Shown here in pieces: positions 1 to 9,377 of a stretch of 64,000 bases of DNA. The stretch spans positions 1 through 64,000 of the forward strand of contig NZ_JAGKTL010000004.1 of the NCBI RefSeq assembly GCF_017908595.1, written 5' to 3'. The translations under genes were made by a program, and so were the position numbers. Each line of letters opens with the position of its first letter. The first letter of the stretch is position 1. The stretch comes from Rhodothermus bifroesti (GTDB lineage: Bacteria; Bacteroidota; Rhodothermia; Rhodothermales; Rhodothermaceae). Under the pieces are notes generated by a model, which saw only the letters and a program-made list of their open reading frames with translations, was not told where the DNA came from and ran no database searches.

Positions 1-2636
1 ACATTGAAGGCTCCGGCTTCGGCCTGGGTGGCGAGACCCGCCTTAGCGGACGCATCCTCAACCGCGGACGACTCTATGCCTCTGGTAGCGCTAGCGTCTA
101 CCTCACAGGTTCTCTGATTAACCAGGGGATCTTGGAGTTGAATACGCTATTTGTGACTGGGCGGGAGCGTCGCACCCTCTGGTTAGGAGAAAATGCGCGT
201 GCTAGTGTGCAAGTCATAGATCGCGCCACCTTAATAGGCAACAATTATCTTCCCAACGTCCAAATTGGTTCTAGTGGCTTACTCATTGTGCAAGATACTT
301 TAGAGCTTGGCAGTGGACCGTTTAGTGGGGTGGAAAGAATTTTGGTAACAGGAGTGGTGCGTAGTCGCCTAAAGCATGCTCCGTCTACGTTTATCATGCC
401 TGGCCTACGGCTCGAAGGCGTAAGTGGGGTCGATTCTACGCGTAGTCTACACATTGCCTATTATGGTCTAAGCACGCCAGCGTCTTTTTCTAACGCAACA
501 CTCGGCTGGTGGCGCTTTAGCCCTGTGGACTCTGCGACCACACCCACAGCGCAGCGGTTAATTTTGCCCTACAATCAGGCTGCTTTAGGTGGTATCTCAG
601 AAGATTCGCTCTTTGTGTTTTATTCACCCGATGGGACAAGCTGGCAACTGTTTTCGGGCAGCTTAACACGAGACTCCGAGGCCAATACGTTCACGCTCCA
701 GCAGGCTCCCCTGCGTGGTCTTTATGCAATTGCTCAAGCAAGTGCTTCTCCAATTGATGCGGTCCCTGCCTTACATGTGGAAATTGTAGGAAGGCCAACC
801 TTACGTATCGGCGCCCCCAATCGTTATACCGTTTTGTATACGAATTTAGGTCGTGTACCCACAGGACCCATACTGATTCGGCTGCAGTACGACCCTGCGG
901 CAATGCGGCTTGATTACGTAGAGCTCAGCCGTCTAAACGATGATGCGCCAATTAGACTACCCGCCGACAGTGTACTTATTGAACCTGGGCTGATTGTAAT
1001 TTTAGGTCGCTCCTTAAATTTTGCTGAGACAGCTTCCTTTGATTTGGTTTTTACCGGCCTTCCTGGTGCCCTCAGCAAACGTGCCGCCTATGCAGAACCC
1101 CAGGCTCTACCAGTAATAGTGATAGGAACATTAGTATTAAATGCAGGAAAATTAGCAATAGCATGGGCAATATCGGGTCTCGTATCTGGCTATATCAACG
1201 ACTTAATGACCACGTTCTTTTGCGAAGAGTTATGGGATCCGGTATCTCCAGATGCAGATGTCAAAAAAGAACTTTCTAAAGCCTTTGCAGATGCCCTTGC
1301 CAAAACAAACGCAGAATGGTTTTCATGGCAAAAAGTGAAGAATGAGATAGTAAACAATGTAAAAGATGAGATAAAAAATAAAGTTAAAGAAAATGTCATT
1401 CCTAAATATGTGCAAGAAATGCTTGAGGGTCCCATTAATGTCGCTTCCCTGGCTTATAACATACTAGAGTGTCTGTGGAAGGGAGCTAATCGGTGCATGA
1501 ATCCTAATCCTAAGGTTAACGCCACCCCGCCCAAGCCAGAAAGATTAGAACTACCCCAAATTACGGGTTTAACTTCTCAAGGCGATTGCGGGGTGAATCT
1601 CAGCTATGAGCTACAGCCGATACGTTCTTGGGACCCCAATGAAAAAGCCGGGCCAGCAGGGATAGGTGAGGGGAACTATTTGAATGAAGTTGGGCGGTTG
1701 CACTATACGATTTTCTTTGAAAACCTAGCTACAGCTACAGCCCCAGCCTATCGTATTGTCATTGTGGACACGTTAGCAGCTGAACTCGACCCTGAGAGCG
1801 TCGAGTTTGGTAAAACGAGCCACAAAGGTTGGCAAATCACACGCCAAGGGAACGTCTTGCGCTGGGAAATTGAGGGCATTGAGCTACCGCCCAACGTTAA
1901 CCCGCCTGAGGGTGAAGGGTTTGTGACGTTTTCTGTCCTGCCACGTCCAGGGGTAGTGGTTGATGGCACGCGGATTGAAAACCGGGCTACCATTGTTTTT
2001 GACATGAATCCGCCGATTATGACCAATACGGTTGTCAACACCTTCGACTTGTCGCCACCGGCCATCACACTGCTTCCCTTGCCAGAAGAGGTCAACCAAG
2101 ATACCCTTGTGGTGCGTTGGCAAGCCCAAGATGCTGGCTCGGGCGTAGCGCGTGTATTCCTATTCCGTGCGATTGATGGGGGGCCTTTTGAGCAAGTGGC
2201 CACTGTGAGCGGCGAGGTGGATTCTGTGCGGATAGCTGTTGAGCCTGATCGCAGCTATACATTCTATGCCTTAGCGCAAGACTTTGTAGGTAATACCATG
2301 CAGCGGCGCTCTAACGAGGTAAGCACGCGCGTGGTGATTGTGAGCACCGAGAAAACGCCCGAAGCCTTGCCAGAACGCTTTGTGTTGGATGCGATTTATC
2401 CCAACCCCTTCCGGACGCATGTTACTTTCCGTGTAGGATTGCCTAAGCAAGAGCGGGTTCGGCTCGTCGTCTATGATCTACTAGGCCGGGAGGTAGGGCG
2501 CGTTGTAGACCAAGAGCTACCGGCGGGCTGGCATGAGCTGCGCTGGACAGAGCCTGAGCTGGCCAGTGGCTTGTACCTGGTGCGCTTCGAGGCCGAGCGC
2601 ACGCAGCAAGTACGCACTTTCCTTAAGGTGCACTAA
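1..2636 (+). CDS. Large T9SS-sorted surface protein, 5' end outside window
   Basis: The frame is open from base 3 with no stop, so the gene starts before the window; a TTG at 132 is internal. The visible part is beta-rich. A DUF11-like beta domain lies at about 785-1075, then an AT-richer stretch coding for a hydrophobic segment and long charged helices (about 1090-1500). Next comes a domain opening with the motif SWDPNEK (near 1626), a form common before C-terminal domains of Bacteroidota and cyanobacterial surface proteins. A fibronectin-III/Ig-like module (about 2050-2340) follows. The last 80 or so residues carry the type IX sorting signature: YPNPF, then VYDLLGREV, then GLYLVRF. Such proteins cross the outer membrane by T9SS and stay on the surface or are released. 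Substrate and role are unknown. A strong hairpin follows the stop codon. Confidence 0.85.
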   Translation, partial: IEGSGFGLGGETRLSGRILNRGRLYASGSASVYLTGSLINQGILELNTLFVTGRERRTLWLGENARASVQVIDRATLIGNNYLPNVQIGSSGLLIVQDTLELGSGPFSGVERILVTGVVRSRLKHAPSTFIMPGLRLEGVSGVDSTRSLHIAYYGLSTPASFSNATLGWWRFSPVDSATTPTAQRLILPYNQAALGGISEDSLFVFYSPDGTSWQLFSGSLTRDSEANTFTLQQAPLRGLYAIAQASASPIDAVPALHVEIVGRPTLRIGAPNRYTVLYTNLGRVPTGPILIRLQYDPAAMRLDYVELSRLNDDAPIRLPADSVLIEPGLIVILGRSLNFAETASFDLVFTGLPGALSKRAAYAEPQALPVIVIGTLVLNAGKLAIAWAISGLVSGYINDLMTTFFCEELWDPVSPDADVKKELSKAFADALAKTNAEWFSWQKVKNEIVNNVKDEIKNKVKENVIPKYVQEMLEGPINVASLAYNILECLWKGANRCMNPNPKVNATPPKPERLELPQITGLTSQGDCGVNLSYELQPIRSWDPNEKAGPAGIGEGNYLNEVGRLHYTIFFENLATATAPAYRIVIVDTLAAELDPESVEFGKTSHKGWQITRQGNVLRWEIEGIELPPNVNPPEGEGFVTFSVLPRPGVVVDGTRIENRATIVFDMNPPIMTNTVVNTFDLSPPAITLLPLPEEVNQDTLVVRWQAQDAGSGVARVFLFRAIDGGPFEQVATVSGEVDSVRIAVEPDRSYTFYALAQDFVGNTMQRRSNEVSTRVVIVSTEKTPEALPERFVLDAIYPNPFRTHVTFRVGLPKQERVRLVVYDLLGREVGRVVDQELPAGWHELRWTEPELASGLYLVRFEAERTQQVRTFLKVH

Positions 2637-2670
2637 AAAGAGGCTCCAGTGGCTTGGGTCCTTTATAAAA

Positions 2671-2703
2671 ACAGGGGCGGCAGGCTGAGCCTGCCGCCCC
2701 TGT
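2671..2703 (-). terminator. Intrinsic terminator of hsp20
   Basis: A perfect 15-bp inverted repeat with a TGA triloop lies between two convergent genes. Read on the minus strand the stem is followed by TTTTTATAAAG, so it fits termination of the Hsp20 gene. On the plus strand the following bases are not T-rich, though the stem could still slow transcripts from the surface-protein gene. Confidence 0.85.
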
Positions 2704-2715
2704 GTCAATCTAGGC

Positions 2716-3159
2716 TTAGCCGATCTCAATGCGCCGCGCCTTGCTGGCCTCGGCCTTAGGTAGCCGAATCGTTAGCACTCCGTTTTCATACTTGGCTTCA
2801 ATGCGTTTATCATCGACCGCCTTGGGCAGCGTGAAGCTCCGGTAGAAGCGGCCGTAGCTTCGCTCTATGCGAACATAGTTCGCCTTTTCCTCCTTCGTTT
2901 CTGTCTTCCGCTCGCCACTCACCGCCAGCGTGCCGTCTTGGTAAGTGATCGAAAGCTCCTCCTTATTCATGCCCGGCAAATCCAGGTGAATCAAATAGGC
3001 ATCTTCAGTTTCGGCCAAATCTGCCCGTGGTACCCACACAACAGGGGCTTCCTCGGTTGCTTCAGCTTCGCGCCCAAAGAACGTATCGAACAAGCGGTCC
3101 ATTTCCTGCTGCAAGCGGCGCAGTTCGGCCATCGGAGCAAAGCGAACCAAGCTTGTCAT
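2716..3159 (-). CDS. Small heat-shock protein, Hsp20/alpha-crystallin family
   Basis: 147 residues, the usual length for a bacterial Hsp20. A short N-terminal arm rich in charged residues (MAELRRLQQEMDRLFD) is followed by an alpha-crystallin domain at about residues 42-140. The domain includes the LDLPGMNKEEL segment and the diagnostic YENGVLTIRLPKAE strand pair. The C-terminus ends in RRIEIG, which carries the I-x-I anchor that docks onto neighbouring subunits. The protein is an ATP-independent holdase that binds unfolding proteins in the cytoplasm. A strong AGGAGG Shine-Dalgarno site lies 7-12 bases before the ATG. It appears to be a single-gene unit with its own terminator. I found no convincing CIRCE element upstream. 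Confidence 0.93.
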   Translation of the reverse strand: MTSLVRFAPMAELRRLQQEMDRLFDTFFGREAEATEEAPVVWVPRADLAETEDAYLIHLDLPGMNKEELSITYQDGTLAVSGERKTETKEEKANYVRIERSYGRFYRSFTLPKAVDDKRIEAKYENGVLTIRLPKAEASKARRIEIG

Positions 3160-3511
3160 AGCACACCTCCTTGGGTTGGTTGACTAGGGTTCGTTTTCAC
3201 CCCTATTAGCTATCAACCCCTGTGCCTAAGACGATTTTCCGACAGATTGGCACGCTCGCTAAACAATCATAGGGATACAACTTGTACAGATTATGCAGGG
3301 TTGGCAAGCGCTTTTCTCAAAAATGACGAGAAGAAGAGCGACAGGTTGTCTGAGTCTGCCAGGCGCGTTAACTTAAAGGGGTTTCGGAAGGACTTTCGGG
3401 CACCTAAATGTTTTTTAGGTCGTTGTGATGGGAGACTCCTTACGGAACCCAGCAGCACAAGGCCGCCGCATAAGGCTGGTAAACGATTTTTCAACCCATA
3501 CACCCTAAGGT
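3160..3511. other. Divergent intergenic region between hsp20 and TPR lipoprotein gene
   Basis: 352 bases without a convincing gene; both neighbours are transcribed outward, so promoters for both must lie here. A small AT-rich palindrome (ACCTAAA / TTTAGGT, 3402-3420, 5-base loop) is the most regular element. I could not assign a clear -35/-10 pair or CIRCE-type heat-shock operator. Confidence 0.5.
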
Positions 3512-4759
3512 ATGATGAACGCATTAACCTGCCGCCGCTGGAAGCATGCTCTAGGCCTCTTCACAGGAGGACTCCTGGCTTTGGTGTTGACAGGCGCCAA
3601 TGGATGCTCCAGTGATCCCAACATTGAGGGCGCGAAGCTTGACCTGCGCAACAAAGACTACGCGCGGGCACTAGAGAACGTGGAAAAAGCCCTGCAGCGC
3701 AATCCGCAGAATGCCGATGCTTACGAGCTCAAAGGGCGCATTATTCTGGATATCCTCTCTAATCAGCAGAACATGCCCTTAGAGGCTCGGCGCGATACGG
3801 TAAAGGCGATGGTAGCTGCTTTTCAAAAAGCAATAGAACTGAATCCTAAGCTGCGCGAAGATGTGATTAACCAGCTCCGTTTTGCCTTTGTACGGGAGTT
3901 CCAAAACGGGGTCAATGCCTTCAACCGTGGGCGAGAAGATTCTACTTACTTTGTACGGGCCGCGACCTTTTTTGAACTGGCTACGCTGATCCAGCCTGAC
4001 TCAGCGGGCGCTTATGTTAACCAAGCCTTTTCGCTATTGAACGCGGGGCGTCAGTCAGAATCGATTGCCCCCCTAGAAGCGGCCATTGCTAAGGGCGAAA
4101 CCTCACTGGATGCTTACCTGATCCTGGCCGATTTATATCGGTTTCAAGGACAGCCTAATAAAGCTATTGAAGTGTTAGAGAAAGCCCGCTCGCTGTATCC
4201 AGATAATGCGGAGCTGCAGTCTCAGCTGCTTAATGCTTACGTGCAGGCGGGGCGCACCGACGAGGCTATGTCTATCTATGGCCAGGCAGTTGCCCAAGAA
4301 CCCAACAACAAGCTCTATCGCTACAACTATGGCTCGTTGCTTTTAGAGGCTGGACGCTACGATGAAGCCATCGAGCACCTTAAAAAAGCCATTGAGCTGG
4401 ACCCTGAGTACGCCAATGCCTATTACAACTTAGGGGCAGCCTACATTAACAAAGCTGTAGACGTCAACGAGAAAGCGATTGCGCTGGACGATAGCCTGAG
4501 GGCCAACCGCAGCCAGCTTTCTCGTGAGCAGCAACAGCAGCTTGAGGCCCAGATCGACCAGCTGGTTCGTGAGCGTCGTGCTTTGTTTGCTGAAGCTATT
4601 CCGCCGCTAGAGCGGGCGCGTTCGCTCATGGAAGCCCAGGGCGAAAACGTTGCTGGCATCTGCCGGGCGCTGTTTCAGGCTTACGTGCAAACCGACCAAA
4701 CCGACAAAGCCCAAGCCGTTGCATCCTGTGCTGGACTAGAGGACAACAACGGAAACTAA
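3512..4759 (+). CDS. TPR-repeat lipoprotein
   Basis: 415 residues. The N-terminus has a basic stretch, a hydrophobic segment and a lipobox ending LTGANGC, so the mature protein should begin at a lipidated Cys near residue 32. Tetratricopeptide repeats cover most of the rest. The clearest units are KDYARALENVEKALQRNPQN, the QPNKAIEVLEKA unit and the GRYDEAIEHLKKAIELDPEY unit. A Gln/Arg-rich coiled-coil insert lies at about residues 325-350. TPR arrays are protein-protein scaffolds, so the likely role is in an envelope complex, but no partner is evident from the neighbours. The second ATG at 3515 is spaced slightly better from the AAGG upstream. A terminator follows directly. Confidence 0.85.
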   Translation: MMNALTCRRWKHALGLFTGGLLALVLTGANGCSSDPNIEGAKLDLRNKDYARALENVEKALQRNPQNADAYELKGRIILDILSNQQNMPLEARRDTVKAMVAAFQKAIELNPKLREDVINQLRFAFVREFQNGVNAFNRGREDSTYFVRAATFFELATLIQPDSAGAYVNQAFSLLNAGRQSESIAPLEAAIAKGETSLDAYLILADLYRFQGQPNKAIEVLEKARSLYPDNAELQSQLLNAYVQAGRTDEAMSIYGQAVAQEPNNKLYRYNYGSLLLEAGRYDEAIEHLKKAIELDPEYANAYYNLGAAYINKAVDVNEKAIALDDSLRANRSQLSREQQQQLEAQIDQLVRERRALFAEAIPPLERARSLMEAQGENVAGICRALFQAYVQTDQTDKAQAVASCAGLEDNNGN

Positions 4760-4779
4760 AGCCATAGTTTGGCCCAAGG

Positions 4780-4813
4780 GAAGCCCGGGCGCTTGCCCGG
4801 GCTTCTGTTTTTT
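4780..4813 (+). terminator. Intrinsic terminator after TPR lipoprotein gene
   Basis: An 11-bp perfect stem (GAAGCCCGGGC / GCCCGGGCTTC) with a GCTT loop is followed by TGTTTTTT, 20 bases past the stop codon. It also separates this gene from the convergent dehydrogenase gene. Confidence 0.93.
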
Positions 4814-4818
4814 ATGGC

Positions 4819-6963
4819 TCAGTAAGCCAGTAGCGCACGCGCAGCCTTGAGGATGTCTTCGTCTTGTGGCAGGACGGCATTTTCAAGCGGCTCGGCATAA
4901 GGAATGGGAGTAAAGGCTCCAGCTACGCGAGCGATTGGCGCATCCAAGTATTCAAAGGCCTTTGAGGCGATCTGAGCTGCAATTTCAGCGCCGAAACCAG
5001 CAAATTCATGGTCTTCGTAAACAACCAATACCCGATTGGTCTTTTGCACCGAAGCTAGAATCGTTTCGATGTCCAGGGGCACAATGGTGCGAATGTCAAT
5101 TATTTCAATGGAAGCCCCATCTTCTTTGGCGATCCGCTGCGCTACATTTAGCGATTTATACACCATCAGGCCATAGGTAACGATGGTCAGATCACTACCC
5201 GACTGCACGACACGCGCCTTACCAAAGGGCAGTAAGTAATCGGCGTCTGGCTCAGGTGTACGCGCAGCAGCTGCGCGGTAAAGCGCTTTGTGCTCCAAAA
5301 ACAGTACAGGGTCGTGCATGCGAATGGCTGTCTTGAGCAGCCCTTTGGCGTCGGCTGCATTGGAGGGCATGGCGATCTTATAGCCAGGCATATGCGCAAA
5401 AATGCCCTCAATGTTTTGCGAGTGGCATAGCCCCCCGTGGATATAGCCACCACAGGGCACGCGGATCACCAGCGGACACTCCCAGGCATTGTTTGACCGA
5501 TAGCGGAACGGGGCTACCATGTTGCGCAGTTGCGACATGGCCGGCCAAATGTAATCGGCAAACTGAATTTCAATGACCGGTTTAAACCCTGAGGCAGCCA
5601 GTCCCACAGCTGTGCCAACGATCGATGCTTCGGCCAGCGGAGAATTGAAGCAGCGATGCGGGCCGAAACGCTCTGTAAGCCCACGTGTCGCAGTAAACAC
5701 ACCGCCTTTAGGCCCAGCCACATCTTCGCCATAGACCAACACGCGCTCGTCACGTTCCATCTCTTCATGGAGCGCATGGTTGATGGCATCCACCATGACA
5801 ATTGGCTTACCTGAAGGCGTTGATTTTTCGTAGGTTAGATCAAGCGTTCCTTCAAAATACACATAACGGGTAGCCGATGCCGGATCCGGGTCAGCTTGCT
5901 GTTCAGCCCAGTGCGTAGCTTCGTCGACCTTGCGTCGCACTTCATGGCGCAGCTCTTCAATGCGGGCTTTAGTCAGCACACCCGCTTCGAGCAAGGCCTG
6001 CTCGAAACGCAAGATGGGATCAACTTGGCGGTCTTTTTCTAACTCTTCTGGCGTGCGGTATTTAGCATGGTTGTCCGATGAGGAATGCGGCAACAGGCGC
6101 ACCACATCGGCCACCAAGCAGACGGGCCCTTTGCCAGCACGGATATGCTCCACGGCAGCACGCACGGCAGCATACGTCTGGAAAAAGTCCGTGCCATCGA
6201 CGTGGATTCTTGCCAGGCCCTCATAACCCGCTGCCAGTTTGTAAGGATTGCCCCCCGCTGTTTGCTGCGCAACCGGTACCGAAATGGCGTAGTGGTTATT
6301 TTGAATAAAGTACAAAACTGGTGCTTTGATGCGGGCGGCCCAGTTGAGCGCCTCGTGGAATGATCCCTGCGAAGTAGCCCCTTCGCCTGCTGAGCAGTAC
6401 ACGTAGGCATCTTCGCCACGGCGCTGCACGCCCATAGCAAGCCCCAAGGCAGGTAAGAATTGAGACCCTACCGAAGAAGAGGGGGTTACAATATGTTTTT
6501 CGCGATCGCTATAGTGTGCAGGCATCTGGCGCCCGCCAGAGTTCGGATCGTTCGCCTTAGCTAAATGCGCTAGTAGCACGTCTTCAGGACGTCCGCCCAG
6601 CGACAGGTACATGCATAGGTCGCGATAGTACAGAATAAACCAATCGTACCCTGGACGGGAAAGCAGCCCAGCGGCTGCTTGTGCAGCTTCGTGGCCGGCA
6701 CCGCCGATGTGGAAGAAGCCTTTGCCCTGCTTGAGCAACGTCAGCATCTTTTCGTCTAAACGCCGCGCCAGCAGCATCGTGCGATAAACACGCAGCAGGG
6801 TAGACACATCAAAGTCGGCAGGGCTAACTGGCCGAAGATCTAGATCACCTTCGCAGGCCCAAACTACTGCACTTTGCACCTGGCCATTAGCACCAGAGCG
6901 ACGAACCACTGTTTCTGGAAGCGCTTCTTTTATGGTATGCTCGGATTTCTTTTTCCGGGGCAT
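4819..6963 (-). CDS. 2-oxoacid dehydrogenase E1, fused alpha and beta subunits
   Basis: 714 residues, equal to an E1-alpha joined to an E1-beta. E1 decarboxylates a 2-oxoacid with thiamine diphosphate and passes the acyl group to the lipoyl arm of E2. The alpha half (about 45-360) carries the ThDP motif GEGATSQG at 193-200 with the NN pair at about 222, plus the SHSSSDNH-like loop seen here as LPHSSSDNHAKYRT. The beta half starts near residue 385 (GKPIVMVDAINHAL) and includes GEDVAGPKGGVF and SPLAEASIVGTAVG. The sequence resembles the branched-chain 2-oxoacid type at least as much as the pyruvate type, so the substrate is left open. No E2 or E3 gene is adjacent, so the complex must be assembled from distant loci. 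Confidence 0.9.
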   Translation of the reverse strand: MPRKKKSEHTIKEALPETVVRRSGANGQVQSAVVWACEGDLDLRPVSPADFDVSTLLRVYRTMLLARRLDEKMLTLLKQGKGFFHIGGAGHEAAQAAAGLLSRPGYDWFILYYRDLCMYLSLGGRPEDVLLAHLAKANDPNSGGRQMPAHYSDREKHIVTPSSSVGSQFLPALGLAMGVQRRGEDAYVYCSAGEGATSQGSFHEALNWAARIKAPVLYFIQNNHYAISVPVAQQTAGGNPYKLAAGYEGLARIHVDGTDFFQTYAAVRAAVEHIRAGKGPVCLVADVVRLLPHSSSDNHAKYRTPEELEKDRQVDPILRFEQALLEAGVLTKARIEELRHEVRRKVDEATHWAEQQADPDPASATRYVYFEGTLDLTYEKSTPSGKPIVMVDAINHALHEEMERDERVLVYGEDVAGPKGGVFTATRGLTERFGPHRCFNSPLAEASIVGTAVGLAASGFKPVIEIQFADYIWPAMSQLRNMVAPFRYRSNNAWECPLVIRVPCGGYIHGGLCHSQNIEGIFAHMPGYKIAMPSNAADAKGLLKTAIRMHDPVLFLEHKALYRAAAARTPEPDADYLLPFGKARVVQSGSDLTIVTYGLMVYKSLNVAQRIAKEDGASIEIIDIRTIVPLDIETILASVQKTNRVLVVYEDHEFAGFGAEIAAQIASKAFEYLDAPIARVAGAFTPIPYAEPLENAVLPQDEDILKAARALLAY

Positions 6964-7117
6964 GGCATCACGGGGTTAGCTACCAGCAAGACAACGCCGG
7001 TGAATGCCGGCTTACCTAAGGGGCGAACGTGTGGAGGGCAGCGCACGTTCCGTAAAATCGTAAGGGTTGTGGATGCACCCTTTCAATTTACAAAGCCGTC
7101 GGCAGGCTTGCAAAACC

Positions 7118-8614
7118 TTAGGCACTCACCGGCTGGTCCGTTTCAGCGTAGGGCAGCTCAAACCAAAACCGTGTACCCCGCCCTACCGTACTTTCGACGT
7201 GAATGGCTTCCCCGTGGGCCTGTAAAATCTGCTTCACAATGCTGAGTCCTAAGCCCGTACCCCCACTGCGGCGAGAACGATCGGGGTCCACGCGATAGAA
7301 GCGTTCAAAAATGCGATCTAGATGCTCTTCGGGGATACCCCTGCCGGTATCGACCACCTCCACCTGCACTTTGTCGCGCCGGCGGCGCAGCCGGCAACGG
7401 ACGTAGCCTTCGTCGGTGTAGGCAATCGCGTTGTCGATCAAGTTGGTGAGTACCTGACGAATGCGTTCGCGATCGGCCCGCACGTAAAGGGGGCTGTTTT
7501 CGGCATGAATAATCAGTCCTTTCTCCTCGGCCTTTGGCCGGAGCATCTCAACAACCTCGTCGAGCAGTTCTTGTAGGTTAAAAACTGCAGGATGGATGAG
7601 ATCAGCGCGATACTCCAAGCGGGCAATTTCGATTAGATCGTTAAATAGATTATTTAGGCGCTGTAGGTTCTGCAGGGCCTTTTCCGCATAGCGTTTGCGC
7701 ACTTCAGGTTCTAGCGTAGGCGAAGCCAAAGCTTCCAGATAGCCCCCGATTGAGAAAATGGGGTTGCGCACTTCATGGGAGATGTTACCGATAAACTCGG
7801 TCTGCAAACGTGTTAAGCGCTGCAGCTCGGCAATTTTTTCGCGAAAACTATCCGACATCTTGTTGAGGTGGTGGGCCAAGTCCTGAAACTCAGCAGCCCG
7901 GGTATGCACCTGTATTTTTTCGTCAAAGTGCCCTTCAATGATGTTGCGAGCGCTGTTGCGAATGGCATGTAGGGGTCCCGTAACCTTTTGGGTAGCAATC
8001 CAACTGCCCAGGAGCGCTAGTAGCAACGCTGCCAGCATACCTACCAGTAACGTCAGCTCCATTTGCTGGGCCAGTTTAAAAAGAACGGGCTCTGGCTGGC
8101 CCAAACGCAGCACCCAGGCTGAAGCTGGACGGTAAAGAACCACGTACAACCAACGCTGGCCGTCAGGGTGTAGGCGTTCGAAAAAGCGCACCGGCCTTTC
8201 AGTATCGACATCCATCCCCAGCCGCGCACGAAGGTTTTCGCCTTCAAGCGGGCGATCCGCTTCACTATCCCAAAGCACTGTTTCGCCGCGGGCCAAGGTC
8301 AGATGCACTTCCGTCACGCGGCTGTAGCTACGTGCCAGCGCAACCGCTTCTTCAGGCGTTGGGGCCTGTTCCAATTGGGTAAGCAAGCGTTCAGCTTGCG
8401 TACGCAGCGTCTGTTCCATCGCGCTGCGGAGCTGGCCATGCAGTACCAGACCAGTGTACAGGCCGGCGCCCACCACGGCCAGCCCCACAAAGAGCGCAAA
8501 GGTTAGAAACATCCACGTGCGCACCGGCGCCCGCGTAGGGAAAATCCATCGCCAGAGCCGATAGAGCACGTAGCGTAAGCCTTTTGGGCGTAGATACTTA
8601 CGCGATCGGTTCAT
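7118..8614 (-). CDS. Membrane sensor histidine kinase (HAMP, HisKA, HATPase)
   Basis: About 498 residues. A first membrane helix lies near residues 35-60 and a second near 185-205; the roughly 125 residues between them form the periplasmic sensor. A HAMP linker follows. The HisKA phosphoacceptor box is NISHEVRNP. The ATP-binding domain has the boxes NAIAYT, DTGRGIPEEH and GGTGLGLSIVKQIL. This is the PhoR-like layout, and the signal is unknown. The gene lies directly downstream of the response-regulator gene and overlaps its 3' end. The ATG at 8614 sits inside the regulator's last codons with AGGAGG touching it, so reinitiation by terminating ribosomes is likely; a TTG at 8626 is an alternative start. 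Confidence 0.9.
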   Translation of the reverse strand: MNRSRKYLRPKGLRYVLYRLWRWIFPTRAPVRTWMFLTFALFVGLAVVGAGLYTGLVLHGQLRSAMEQTLRTQAERLLTQLEQAPTPEEAVALARSYSRVTEVHLTLARGETVLWDSEADRPLEGENLRARLGMDVDTERPVRFFERLHPDGQRWLYVVLYRPASAWVLRLGQPEPVLFKLAQQMELTLLVGMLAALLLALLGSWIATQKVTGPLHAIRNSARNIIEGHFDEKIQVHTRAAEFQDLAHHLNKMSDSFREKIAELQRLTRLQTEFIGNISHEVRNPIFSIGGYLEALASPTLEPEVRKRYAEKALQNLQRLNNLFNDLIEIARLEYRADLIHPAVFNLQELLDEVVEMLRPKAEEKGLIIHAENSPLYVRADRERIRQVLTNLIDNAIAYTDEGYVRCRLRRRRDKVQVEVVDTGRGIPEEHLDRIFERFYRVDPDRSRRSGGTGLGLSIVKQILQAHGEAIHVESTVGRGTRFWFELPYAETDQPVSA

Positions 8615-9308
8615 CCTCCTCAACAAAGCGATACCCTACCCCACGCACCGTCTGAATATGCTTGGCAAAATCGCCCAGCTTTTCCCGAAGATTCTTGATA
8701 TGTGCGTCGACGGTGCGTTCGGTCACCATCATGGCATCTTTCCAGATACGCTCAAGCAACTCCTGGCGTGTAAAGGCTTTGCGCGGATGCCGAACCAGAT
8801 AGCGCAGCAGCTCGAACTCTGTCAGTGTCAGCCCTAGGTCTTTGCCCCGCAGGGAAGCCCGATATTCGTCCTCGTAGATGGTCAGGTCCTTTACCTGCAG
8901 CGTTCGGCTTTCTTCAACGCCAGCCCGACGCAAGACCGCTTTAATGCGTGCCAGCAACACCGGCAACGCCACCGGCTTGGTTAGGTAATCATCCCCCCCC
9001 ATCATCAGGCCTCTCACTTGATCTTCCTCCTCACTTTTAGCCGTCAGGAAAATGATAGGGATATGTTCGGTTTCGACGCGCGAGCGCAAACGGCGGCAAA
9101 CTTCGTAGCCGTCTAGACCTGGGAGCATAATATCAAGCACAATCAGGTCAATTTCGGAAGTTGCCTTGCGCAACGCTTCCTCGCCGTCATAGGCCTTCTC
9201 GACCTGAAAGCCCTCCTGGTTTAGAAAGTGGCTGATGACCTCGACGATGTCTTCTTCATCGTCAACCACCAGGATTTTGATTTCCGAAGGTTCTGCTGTC
9301 CGAGGCAT
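8598..9308 (-). CDS. OmpR/PhoB-type response regulator
   Basis: 236 residues. The receiver domain (about 10-125) has the acidic pocket VVDDEED, the phosphoacceptor Asp in VLDIMLPGLDG, the switch Thr in FLTAKS and the Lys in YLTKP. A winged-helix effector domain occupies about 140-232, including the VTERTVDAHIKNLREKL recognition region and VRGVGYRF at the end. It should bind DNA as a phosphorylated dimer under control of the overlapping kinase. The target genes cannot be told from this window. The upstream gap to the alanine racemase gene is only about 70 bases and should hold the promoter. Confidence 0.94.
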   Translation of the reverse strand: MPRTAEPSEIKILVVDDEEDIVEVISHFLNQEGFQVEKAYDGEEALRKATSEIDLIVLDIMLPGLDGYEVCRRLRSRVETEHIPIIFLTAKSEEEDQVRGLMMGGDDYLTKPVALPVLLARIKAVLRRAGVEESRTLQVKDLTIYEDEYRASLRGKDLGLTLTEFELLRYLVRHPRKAFTRQELLERIWKDAMMVTERTVDAHIKNLREKLGDFAKHIQTVRGVGYRFVEEDEPIA

Positions 9309-9377
9309 GGTTGATATACCTTGCTTAGGTGGGAAAAACCGCTCGCTTCAACGCTAGAGTGTAAATATAAGTTTTCT

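Noticed and set aside
3247-3262. TTGGCACGCTCGCTAA resembling a sigma-54 promoter
   Set aside because: The -24 half (TGGCAC) fits, but the -12 half lacks TTGC and the orientation does not lead into a nearby gene start.
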